From: Comamonadaceae bacterium
GTDB lineage: Bacteria; Pseudomonadota; Gammaproteobacteria; Burkholderiales; Burkholderiaceae
DNA: 5,587 bases
Direction of reading: 5' to 3'
Assembly (NCBI GenBank): GCA_947505995.1
Contig: CANNNB010000159.1
Span: 1-5,587 of the forward strand
The notes below the pieces were generated by a model. The model did no database searches, was not told the DNA's origin, and was given only the letters and a program-made list of their open reading frames with translations. Below are positions 1-5,587 of the stretch, in pieces (the first letter of the stretch is position 1; every line of letters begins with the position of its first letter). A program made the translations under genes and the position numbers.

Positions 1-30
1 TACCGTCACTTAGTTCTTTGAAAGTACACC

Positions 31-870
31 ATGTCCGGATGCCCTTTTAGTCCAAACGCCAGCGAGGGCACGCTCGACTTCAGCCAATCGATGAGCTACG
101 GCGATTATTTACAGCTGGACGCCATTTTGAACGCGCAGAAACCGCATTCGCCAGATCACAATGAAATGTTGTTTATCGTGCAACACCAAACCAGCGAGTT
201 GTGGATGAAACTCATGTTGCATGAGACAAGCGCCGCCATTCAACACATTGACAATGATGAATTGCCCGATGCCTTCAAAATGTTGGCTCGTGTTTCACAA
301 ATCATGTCGCAACTGGTTCATGCTTGGGATGTTTTGGCCACCATGACACCACCCGAATACAGTGCCATCAGACCTTACCTGGCCCAATCAAGCGGTTTTC
401 AAAGCTGGCAATACCGATGCATCGAATTCTCGATGGGCAATAAAAATTCCGCCATGTTGCTGCCACACACGCATCGACCCGATTTGCATGCCATTGTAGA
501 AAAAGCCTATCAGGCACCCTCCCTATATGACGCTTGCCTGAAATTGCTAGCCCGCAAAGGATTGCCAATTCCGCAAGACTACCTTAAGCGTGACTGGCGG
601 CAGTCCTATACAGCCAGTGCCCAGGTGGAAGAAGCTTGGCTGGTGGTTTATAGGAATCACAAACAGCACTGGGATTTGTATCAATTGGGCGAAGAATTGG
701 CCGATTTAGAAGACGCTTTTAGGTTGTGGCGATTCAGGCATCTGACCACCGTTGAACGGGTCATTGGTTTTAAAAAGGGAACGGGGGGGACAGGTGGCGT
801 CAGTTATTTGCGCAAGATGCTCGACGTGGTTCTTTTTCCCGAGATTTGGTCGCTTCGTACAAGCCTATAA
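31..870 (+). CDS. kynA: Tryptophan 2,3-dioxygenase (complete, 279 aa)
   Basis: Cytosolic heme enzyme that opens the indole ring of L-tryptophan with O2 to give N-formylkynurenine, the first step of the kynurenine pathway. The sequence carries the family signatures in order: [11 protein letters not shown] near residue 48, SGFQSWQYR near 121, [12 protein letters not shown] near 235 and GTGGTGG at 250-256. Compared from memory with the Xanthomonas campestris enzyme at a constant offset of 3, the expected residues are all present: Phe48, His52 (active-site histidine), Tyr110, Arg114 (binds the substrate carboxylate), Tyr128, His237 (proximal heme ligand) and Thr251. The length fits bacterial members, which are a little under 300 residues. 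The ATG at 31 has a modest AAAG at 21-24 as ribosome binding site, and MSGCPF is a plausible N-terminus. No kynB or kynU is visible; they may lie upstream outside the window. A run of seven G (783-789) falls inside the conserved glycine-rich loop. The family call is very secure. Confidence 0.97.
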   Translation: MSGCPFSPNASEGTLDFSQSMSYGDYLQLDAILNAQKPHSPDHNEMLFIVQHQTSELWMKLMLHETSAAIQHIDNDELPDAFKMLARVSQIMSQLVHAWDVLATMTPPEYSAIRPYLAQSSGFQSWQYRCIEFSMGNKNSAMLLPHTHRPDLHAIVEKAYQAPSLYDACLKLLARKGLPIPQDYLKRDWRQSYTASAQVEEAWLVVYRNHKQHWDLYQLGEELADLEDAFRLWRFRHLTTVERVIGFKKGTGGTGGVSYLRKMLDVVLFPEIWSLRTSL

Positions 871-880
871 AGGTCAGCCA

Positions 881-909
881 TTGAAAACTCGTGATGTAAT
901 ACGTTAACT
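881..909 (+). promoter_or_regulatory. Weak candidate sigma70 promoter for the RND operon
   Basis: TTGAAA at 881-886 matches five of six bases of the -35 consensus and is followed after 17 bases by TTAACT at 904-909, which matches the -10 consensus at only three positions. Transcription would begin near 916, just ahead of the ribosome binding site at 922-925. No terminator-like hairpin is visible between kynA and the adaptor gene, so read-through from kynA is an alternative. Low confidence: this is pattern matching in a 60-base gap. Confidence 0.25.
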
Positions 910-921
910 TTTTTCGTAGTT

Positions 922-925
922 GGAG
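922..925 (+). promoter_or_regulatory. Ribosome binding site of the adaptor gene
   Basis: GGAG lies five bases before the tandem ATGATG at 931-936. The spacing suits either ATG, and the second would remove one methionine only. It supports starting the adaptor here and not at a later methionine, which would lose the lipoprotein signal. Confidence 0.6.
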
Positions 926-930
926 TTCCC

Positions 931-2097
931 ATGATGCGTTCCCCTCTTTCGGGTCGTTTTCCCTTTGCTAATTCCACTCTTATTTCTGTGGCTCTTTGCC
1001 TTGGTCTTAGCAGCGCTATGGTGGCCTGTAAAAAACCAGATTCTGAAGCTGACAAAACGGCTGAGTCTGTGGCACTGAGTTTAGGCAATGAAGACGTTTT
1101 GCAATTGGGCACATCAGAGCACGGTACTGGCCCTGTCATTTCAGGGTCTCTCCAACCCGAAATTCGAGCCGATCTTCGGGCCGAAGTCGCTGCCATGGTC
1201 ATTAAAGTGCACAAAGAAAATGGCGAGGTTGTTCGAAAAGGCGATTTGCTAGTGAGCTTAGACAGTTCGGTTTTGCGCGACAACCTGAATTCAGCCGAAG
1301 AATCGCTGCGCGCTGCTGCTCAATCCTTAGATGCCGCGGAACGACAATTTCAGCGCATTAAATCACTCCAAGCACAAGGCATGGTGTCCGTACAAGGATT
1401 GGAAGAGTCAGAAGTTAAACGCAACGCTTCACAAAGTGAGTTTGTGGCCAGCAAAGCTCGTGTGGCTGTGGCCAAGCAGCAACTCGATCGAACGGAGGTT
1501 CGTGCGCCTTTTCATGGTGTTGTGAGCGCACGGAAAGCCTCGGCAGGAGACACCGCTCAAATTGGCAAAGAACTGATACAAGTTATTGATCCCAGTAGCA
1601 TGCGATTTGAAGGCCAAGTTTCTGCAAATCAAATGAGCATCTTGAAGGTGGGTCAACGGGTCAACTTTCGCATCAATGGCGTGGCGCAATCGGGCGACTT
1701 ACTGGGCAGCCGCGGCACCATCAAACGCATTGACGGCGCAGCCAATCCCGTTACACGACAAGTTTCTGTGATTGTGGAGATCAACGGCAAAGATCGCCCT
1801 CCCGTGGTGGGGCTGTTTGCCGAAGGTGTGATTGAAACATCCGTCAAATCCGCTTTGATGGTTTCGGAAAGTAGCCTGCGCAGAGAAGGCGACAAAGTAT
1901 TTGCGTGGGTATTGGATGGCAACAAAATTGTGAAACGCAATATTCAACTGGGAGACCGCGACACACGCTTGGGTGCATGGGTGGTGAACTCGGGCTTGGT
2001 GGCTGGTGACAAAATATTGCGCACAACAAGCAGTTCTTTGAAAGACGGACAGACCTTCACGGTGCGTGCAGACACTGGCGCCAAAGTAGGTCAATAA
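931..2097 (+). CDS. RND efflux periplasmic adaptor lipoprotein (membrane fusion protein, HlyD/AcrA family)
   Basis: Periplasmic adaptor that joins the inner-membrane pump encoded next door to an outer-membrane TolC-type channel. Residues 1-32 look like a lipoprotein signal: Arg3 and Arg9, a hydrophobic stretch around 16-31, then MVAC with Cys33 as the probable lipidated residue. A linker rich in charged and small residues follows. The lipoyl (barrel-sandwich) halves lie near 67-110 and 189-220; the second contains RAPFHGVVSARKASAGD. Between them, about 111-188 forms the alpha-helical hairpin, whose tip holds Arg142, Leu146 and Ser153 with the R-x3-L-x6-S spacing known in adaptors that dock on TolC-like channels. 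The beta-barrel domain follows at roughly 222-305 and the membrane-proximal domain at 306-378. The length of 388 aa is typical. The stop is 3 bases before the pump ATG, so the two form one operon. Substrates cannot be read from the sequence. Confidence 0.93.
   Translation: MMRSPLSGRFPFANSTLISVALCLGLSSAMVACKKPDSEADKTAESVALSLGNEDVLQLGTSEHGTGPVISGSLQPEIRADLRAEVAAMVIKVHKENGEVVRKGDLLVSLDSSVLRDNLNSAEESLRAAAQSLDAAERQFQRIKSLQAQGMVSVQGLEESEVKRNASQSEFVASKARVAVAKQQLDRTEVRAPFHGVVSARKASAGDTAQIGKELIQVIDPSSMRFEGQVSANQMSILKVGQRVNFRINGVAQSGDLLGSRGTIKRIDGAANPVTRQVSVIVEINGKDRPPVVGLFAEGVIETSVKSALMVSESSLRREGDKVFAWVLDGNKIVKRNIQLGDRDTRLGAWVVNSGLVAGDKILRTTSSSLKDGQTFTVRADTGAKVGQ
2085..2090 (+). promoter_or_regulatory. 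Weak ribosome binding site of the pump gene, inside the adaptor's last codons
   Basis: AGTAGG overlaps the end of the adaptor reading frame and lies ten bases before the pump ATG at 2101, longer than ideal. With only three bases between stop and start, translation of the pump is likely coupled to that of the adaptor. Confidence 0.4.
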
Positions 2098-2100
2098 AAA

Positions 2101-5100
2101 ATGTTTTTGTCCAATTTCAGCGTTAAGAAACCGATTGTCACAATCGTAATTTTGCTCATGCTCATGGCCATAGGGCTTTTGGCATTGACTAAACTCAAGG
2201 TCAATCAAATTCCAGATGTCGATTTGCCATTACTGGTCATCGACATCAGCTATCCTGGCGCTTCGCCAGACACGGTTGAACGTGAAGTGCTCAACCGCAT
2301 TGAAAAGGCCCTGCAATCGGTCAATGGCATCAAAGATTTGCGCGGCACAGCCAATGAAGGCAGTGCCAACATTCAGGTTTTCTTCGAATTCAAGAAGAAC
2401 ATGGTGGAAGCCACCGATGACGTTCGGAATGCCATCGGCAGGGTCCGCTACAAACTACCCACCGAAATTCGAGAGCCTGTGATACTTCGAATTGACCCCG
2501 GCGCGCAACCCATCATGCAATTGGCTTTGTCTTCTTCAAGTCAAAGCCATGCCGAAATATCACGCATTGCAGAAGATCAGCTTGCCGACAAGTTCCGTGG
2601 TATTTCAGGCGTTGCACAAGTCAATGTCAACGGCGCACTCAAACGCGAGTTGAGTGTGTTGTTGCATTCTCAAAAACTGCGCGAAGTAAATCTTTCTGTC
2701 ACAGAAGTGGTGAACGCGCTCAGAACTCAAAATGCTGCTGCGCCAGTTGGGAAAATTCGAGGGGCACTGGAAGATCAAAGCATTCGTTTACTCGGCCGAA
2801 TTGAAACACCTGCTGAGTTCAATCAGATCGTGATCAAGCGCAGTGGCAATGACCTGATTCGCCTCGGTCAGGTGGCCACGGTATCTGATGGGTTTGCAGA
2901 GCTCACCACCATGAGTGTCCGTAACGGCAAGCCCAACGTCGGATTGGCCATCACACGCTCACGAAACGCATCGACTGTCAGCGTTGCCGATGAAATTCGT
3001 GTTTTGGTAGCAGAAGTCAGTCGAACACTGCCTGAAGGCACAAAACTCGAAATTACACAAGACGGTGGAGTTGAGGCCAGAAACAGTTTAAAAAATGTAG
3101 TAGAAGCGCTAATCTTTGGTGCGGGCCTTACTATTTTTGTGGTCTATGTATTTTTGAATTCTTGGCGATCTACCCTGATCACAGCGCTGTCATTGCCAAC
3201 CTCCGTGATTACCGCATTCATCGCAGTTTGGTTGTGCGGCTTCACACTTAACTTCATGAGTTTGCTTGGATTGTCCTTGGCCATCGGCGTCCTCATTGAT
3301 GACGCTATTGTGGTTCGAGAAAATATCGTGCGGCATATGGAGCGCGGCGCTGACAGGCGAACCGCGGCATTGAATGGGACTTCTGAAATTGGCATGGCCG
3401 TCGCAGGCACCACGTTCTCTATTGTGGCGGTGTTCATCCCTGTAGGCTTCATGCCAGGGATCTCTGGCGAATGGTTCCGACCTTTTGGCCTTACTGTGGT
3501 GGCATCGGTCTTGGTAAGCTTGTTGATTTCATTCACATTGGACCCCATGTTGTCAGCCTACTGGGGCGACCCCCCTGGTGAACACCTCAAGCCAAAAACA
3601 GGCATCAGCTTGAAACTTCAACAGTTCAATGCATGGTTTGACCATCAGGCCGATCGCTATGGCAATGTCATTGCCTGGGCTTTGCATCACCGCCGCTGGA
3701 TGATCGCTTTTGCAGTTGTCAGTTTCTTTGCTGCCATTTTTTTGCAATATCAATTTGGCGGTTCAAGCTTCTTTCCAAAGTCAGATGGCAAAACGCTGGC
3801 CATTGATGTTCGAACCCCTGCCAGTAGCAATCTAGACTATTCACGTATGAAGCTAGAAGCTGCAGCAGTCGTGGCCCGCAGTTTGCCTGAGACCAAGGCC
3901 ACCAACAGCTATGTCAACCCAGGTGGCGGCCGAATTTATGTAGACATTGGCAAGAGCACCGACCGTCAACGCTCAGCGCAAGCCATTGCTGTTGAATTGC
4001 GCAAGCGAACCTCCCAACTGGTGGGCGCAGAGTACACAGTCCTAGACGACTTATCGAACGGCGCTTCAAAGCCAGTGCAGATTAGTTTCAGCGGCACCGA
4101 CTCTCGCAAACTGTTGGCGATTGCCAGCGAGTTCATGACACAGCTAAGCCAGGTGCCAGGGGCCGTCGACGTGGGCTTGTCACAACAAGACCCACAGAAC
4201 GAATTGCAAATTGAATTGGACCGCGGATTAGCCAATTCTTTGGGCATTTCAGTCACGGACACATCCAATGCATTGCGCGTCGCTTTTGCTGGCATCGAAG
4301 TTGGCGACTGGGTTGATCCCACAGGCGAGTCGCGCGATGTAGCGGTTCGTTTAGCCCCTGAAGACCGCATGAGTGCAGCCAACATTGAGCGCTTGCCCAT
4401 CACGGTCAGCGGCATGAACACGGTTGTGCCTTTAGCCCAAATTGCCAAGGTCTCAATGGGCAAAGCGCCATCCAAAATTGAACACTCAGATGGCAAGAGA
4501 ACAATTGGAGTATCTGCCAATGTGCAAGGTCGCTCATCTGGTGAAGTCACTGCAGATGCCTTGAAGATTGCCAAGAACATCAACTTCCCAGAGGGTTATG
4601 GTCTTGAGCTCGAAGGCGCTTCCAGGGACCAAAAAGAAGTATTTGCAGAAATGGGCATCGCCTTGATTTCTGGCATTGGTTTGATGTACTTTATTTTGGT
4701 CATGCAATTTGGTTCGTTCACCGCGCCATTGGCGGTCATGTTTTCCTTGCCCCTGTCGCTTATTGGCGTGGTGTTGGCTTTGCTCTTAACCGGCGGCACA
4801 TTGAACCTCATGAGCTTGATTGGCGTGATCATGCTCATGGGCTTGGTGGCTAAAAATGCTATTTTGCTGTTGGATGCAGCACGCACTTCGGAGGCAGAAG
4901 GCATGGACCGCGAGGAAGCACTCATGGCTGCAGGTCGCAAACGTTTGCGCCCCATCATCATGACCACCTTTGCCTTGATTGCCGGCATGCTGCCAGTCGC
5001 CATTGGCATTGGTGAAGGCAGTGACTTTTACAGGCCTATGGCCACGGCCATCATCGGCGGCACCATCACCTCTACCATTCTGACGCTGTTGGTCGTTCCC

Positions 5101-5181
5101 AGTTTCTATGACAGCATTGAACTGAGCCGTGAAGCTTGGGGTAGGCGATTTCAGGCCTTGGGCTCCAGATTGAAGTCTTGA
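2101..5181 (+). CDS. RND efflux permease, AcrB/MdtB-type (hydrophobe/amphiphile efflux), complete 1026 aa
   Basis: Inner-membrane, proton-driven pump subunit of a tripartite efflux system, expected to work as a trimer with the upstream adaptor. The layout is the RND duplicate fold: TM1 about 11-30, a large periplasmic loop 31-333, TM2-6 about 334-487, TM7 about 533-550, a second periplasmic loop 551-849, and TM8-12 about 850-1001. Proton-relay residues are intact: the Asp400-Asp401 pair in GVLIDDAIVVREN of TM4, Lys918 in GLVAKNAILLLD of TM10, and Arg948 and Thr955 in the RLRPIIMT segment leading into TM11. The Asp pair and the lysine place it with the multidrug-type (HAE) branch and not the heavy-metal CusA branch. 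The length is slightly below AcrB (1049), with a short cytoplasmic tail. N-terminal landmarks such as NQIPDVDLP and SYPGASPDTVE are also typical. No outer-membrane factor or regulator gene adjoins it. Substrate is unknown. Confidence 0.96.
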   Translation: MFLSNFSVKKPIVTIVILLMLMAIGLLALTKLKVNQIPDVDLPLLVIDISYPGASPDTVEREVLNRIEKALQSVNGIKDLRGTANEGSANIQVFFEFKKNMVEATDDVRNAIGRVRYKLPTEIREPVILRIDPGAQPIMQLALSSSSQSHAEISRIAEDQLADKFRGISGVAQVNVNGALKRELSVLLHSQKLREVNLSVTEVVNALRTQNAAAPVGKIRGALEDQSIRLLGRIETPAEFNQIVIKRSGNDLIRLGQVATVSDGFAELTTMSVRNGKPNVGLAITRSRNASTVSVADEIRVLVAEVSRTLPEGTKLEITQDGGVEARNSLKNVVEALIFGAGLTIFVVYVFLNSWRSTLITALSLPTSVITAFIAVWLCGFTLNFMSLLGLSLAIGVLIDDAIVVRENIVRHMERGADRRTAALNGTSEIGMAVAGTTFSIVAVFIPVGFMPGISGEWFRPFGLTVVASVLVSLLISFTLDPMLSAYWGDPPGEHLKPKTGISLKLQQFNAWFDHQADRYGNVIAWALHHRRWMIAFAVVSFFAAIFLQYQFGGSSFFPKSDGKTLAIDVRTPASSNLDYSRMKLEAAAVVARSLPETKATNSYVNPGGGRIYVDIGKSTDRQRSAQAIAVELRKRTSQLVGAEYTVLDDLSNGASKPVQISFSGTDSRKLLAIASEFMTQLSQVPGAVDVGLSQQDPQNELQIELDRGLANSLGISVTDTSNALRVAFAGIEVGDWVDPTGESRDVAVRLAPEDRMSAANIERLPITVSGMNTVVPLAQIAKVSMGKAPSKIEHSDGKRTIGVSANVQGRSSGEVTADALKIAKNINFPEGYGLELEGASRDQKEVFAEMGIALISGIGLMYFILVMQFGSFTAPLAVMFSLPLSLIGVVLALLLTGGTLNLMSLIGVIMLMGLVAKNAILLLDAARTSEAEGMDREEALMAAGRKRLRPIIMTTFALIAGMLPVAIGIGEGSDFYRPMATAIIGGTITSTILTLLVVPSFYDSIELSREAWGRRFQALGSRLKS

Positions 5182-5190
5182 CTGCTATGT

Positions 5191-5220
5191 TGCATCACCG
5201 CCGCCACAGGCGGTGATGCA
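5191..5220 (+). terminator. Perfect 12-bp hairpin after the pump gene, probable terminator
   Basis: TGCATCACCGCC at 5191-5202 is exactly complementary to GGCGGTGATGCA at 5209-5220, with a six-base loop GCCACA. Eight of twelve pairs are G-C. It begins nine bases after the pump stop codon, the normal place for a terminator or mRNA 3'-end stabiliser. The sequence after it (TATCCAAATCTTCTT) is only loosely T-rich, so a canonical intrinsic terminator is not proven. Confidence 0.65.
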
Positions 5221-5333
5221 TATCCAAATCTTCTTGCATACTGCTTCCGCCAATTCGGCTTACAGTGAGTTGCAAAAGGTAAATGGCGCATGTGATCGAT
5301 ATATAGTGCAACAGTTGCACTATATCTATTACA
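5221..5333. other. Intergenic region, about 40% GC, holding the control region of the DUF4160 gene
   Basis: A 113-base non-coding stretch between the pump hairpin and the DUF4160 gene, 40% GC by hand count. It contains the perfect palindrome at 5301-5325. I found no -35/-10 pair with acceptable spacing upstream of the palindrome: TTGCAT at 5234 and TTGCAA at 5270 lack a partner at 16-18 bases. A seven-codon reading frame (5283-5306, MAHVIDI) with AAGG at 5276-5279 is present, but its three-base spacing makes translation doubtful. Confidence 0.5.
5301..5325. promoter_or_regulatory. Perfect 12-1-12 palindrome, candidate operator or leader hairpin
   Basis: ATATAGTGCAAC at 5301-5312 is the exact reverse complement of GTTGCACTATAT at 5314-5325, with a single A at 5313 between the arms. 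The palindrome ends eight bases before the ATG of the DUF4160 gene. Its odd-centred symmetry and length suit a site for a dimeric or tetrameric DNA-binding protein, such as an autoregulator. As RNA it could fold into a hairpin with a small loop next to the start codon. I do not recognise it as the operator of a named regulator. The symmetry is seen directly; the function is inferred. Confidence 0.6.
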
Positions 5334-5561
5334 ATGCCTACATTACATATTCTCCCCAACTGCCGCATCTTGATGTTCTTTGGCGATCATCCACCGCCTC
5401 ATGTTCACATCAAGCATGTAGACGGAAGAGATTGCATTGTAGAAATTAAATCACTCAAGATCATTGGAAAAGTTGCTGCGCGAGAAATCAAAGATGCAAT
5501 TTTCTGGATTGAATTTGAGCGTGTATTTCTATTCAAAGAATGGCTAAGGTGCAATTCATGA
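5334..5561 (+). CDS. DUF4160 domain small protein (75 aa), function unknown
   Basis: A small soluble protein that fits the DUF4160 family from end to end: it begins MPT, has a short beta-rich N-terminus, then the hallmark DHPPPHVH at residues 18-25, a GRDCIVEIKS strand region, and a C-terminal helical part (about 48-71) with the FKEW segment. Members are usually about 75-90 aa, so this looks complete. The ATG at 5334 is the first possible start in this frame, since an in-frame TAG lies at 5304-5306; the next methionine (residue 14) would remove the conserved N-terminus. No Shine-Dalgarno is visible before it. The stop overlaps the next start as ATGA, suggesting translational coupling. GC is about 40% by hand count, lower than the pump operon. 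From general knowledge, DUF4160 genes often sit beside DUF2442 genes and are sometimes suspected to form toxin-antitoxin-like pairs. No biochemical role can be read from the sequence. Confidence 0.85.
   Translation: MPTLHILPNCRILMFFGDHPPPHVHIKHVDGRDCIVEIKSLKIIGKVAAREIKDAIFWIEFERVFLFKEWLRCNS
5546..5549 (+). promoter_or_regulatory. Ribosome binding site of the truncated last gene
   Basis: AAGG inside the last codons of the DUF4160 gene lies eight bases before the ATG at 5558, a good spacing. It supports the ATGA overlap as a real start, in contrast to the DUF4160 gene, which has no such site. Confidence 0.55.
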
Positions 5562-5587
5562 GCGAATTTTTTTACCCAAAAATTAAA
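5558..5587 (+). CDS. 5' end of a small gene cut by the window end, probably DUF2442
   Basis: Ten codons are visible, MSEFFYPKIK, open to the window end. The ATG overlaps the DUF4160 stop in the form ATGA and is preceded by AAGG, so a co-translated partner is likely. DUF2442 proteins commonly follow DUF4160 and often start with a short segment of the type 'Y/FP-x-I/V-K' leading into the first beta strand; the visible residues fit that. This is inference from position and ten residues only. Another small antitoxin-like or unrelated protein cannot be excluded. Confidence 0.5.
   Translation, partial: MSEFFYPKIK

Noticed and set aside
1..30. Possible tail of an upstream gene before kynA (stops at 11-13 and 19-21 in two frames).
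   Set aside because: Only three to six codons are visible, too few to show coding or to identify a product such as kynU.
804..1283. Open frame of 159 codons on the minus strand across the kynA end and the adaptor start.
   Set aside because: It is antisense to two securely identified genes, composition is low-complexity Ser/Thr/Arg-rich, and it has no recognisable domain.
1699..2208. Open frame of 169 codons on the minus strand.
   Set aside because: It lies opposite the adaptor and pump coding regions and shows no family motif; it is a shadow of the real frames.
3966..4583. Open frame of 205 codons on the minus strand inside the pump gene.
   Set aside because: It is antisense to the conserved second periplasmic loop of the pump, has no motif, and no promoter or ribosome binding site was evident.
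2101..5181. Heavy-metal (CusA/CzcA-type) identity for the pump.
   Set aside because: The Asp400-Asp401 pair in TM4 and Lys918 in TM10 are the pattern of the drug-type branch; the metal branch has a different TM4 pattern.
5283..5306. Seven-codon leader reading frame (MAHVIDI) ending in the left arm of the palindrome.
   Set aside because: AAGG is only three bases from its ATG, and such short frames occur often by chance; kept as a remark in the intergenic entry only.
5315..5348. Promoter made of TTGCAC (5315-5320) or GTGCAA (5306-5311) with TACATT or TACAAT downstream.
   Set aside because: Every pairing puts the transcript start downstream of the ATG at 5334, which is the only start giving a full DUF4160 protein.
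5213..5449. Open frame of 78 codons on the plus strand starting in the hairpin.
   Set aside because: It overlaps the DUF4160 gene in another frame, starts inside the terminator stem and has no family resemblance, whereas the overlapping frame has the DHPPPHVH signature.
1..5587. CRISPR arrays, tRNA or rRNA genes, insertion sequences.
   Set aside because: No regularly spaced repeats, cloverleaf-like segments, rRNA sequence or transposase-like frames were seen; nearly the whole window is filled by the genes listed.

Overview
The window looks like a chromosomal piece of a Gram-negative betaproteobacterium, probably Burkholderiales. The evidence is a tryptophan 2,3-dioxygenase of the type found in Comamonadaceae and Burkholderiaceae relatives, a proteobacterial two-gene RND efflux operon with a lipoprotein adaptor, and a moderate GC content. 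The taxonomic call rests on remembered similarity of the KynA and RND proteins, not on a search.

Layout, all on the + strand. (1) 31-870: kynA, the first enzyme of tryptophan catabolism through kynurenine, complete, with all key heme and substrate residues. It is probably the last gene of a unit that begins outside the window. (2) 871-930: a 60-base gap with a weak candidate promoter and a good ribosome binding site. (3) 931-2097 and 2101-5181: a periplasmic adaptor lipoprotein and an inner-membrane RND permease, 3 bases apart and surely co-transcribed. No outer-membrane channel gene and no regulator lie beside them, so the pump must borrow a TolC-type channel from elsewhere. (4) 5191-5220: a perfect 12-bp hairpin 9 bases after the pump stop, probably its transcription terminator although the U-tract is poor. 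(5) 5221-5587: an AT-richer stretch (about 40% GC by hand count) with a perfect 12-1-12 palindrome just upstream of a small DUF4160 gene. That gene overlaps, by ATGA, the start of a second small gene cut off by the window end, probably DUF2442.

The first two blocks are ordinary: tryptophan catabolism and a multidrug-type tripartite pump, with no proven functional link. The part worth a second look is the right end. It holds a compact two-gene cassette of unknown function, with toxin-antitoxin-like architecture, a palindromic control region, no visible Shine-Dalgarno for the first gene, and a base composition different from its neighbours. The second gene is only 10 codons visible, so the cassette is only partly seen here.
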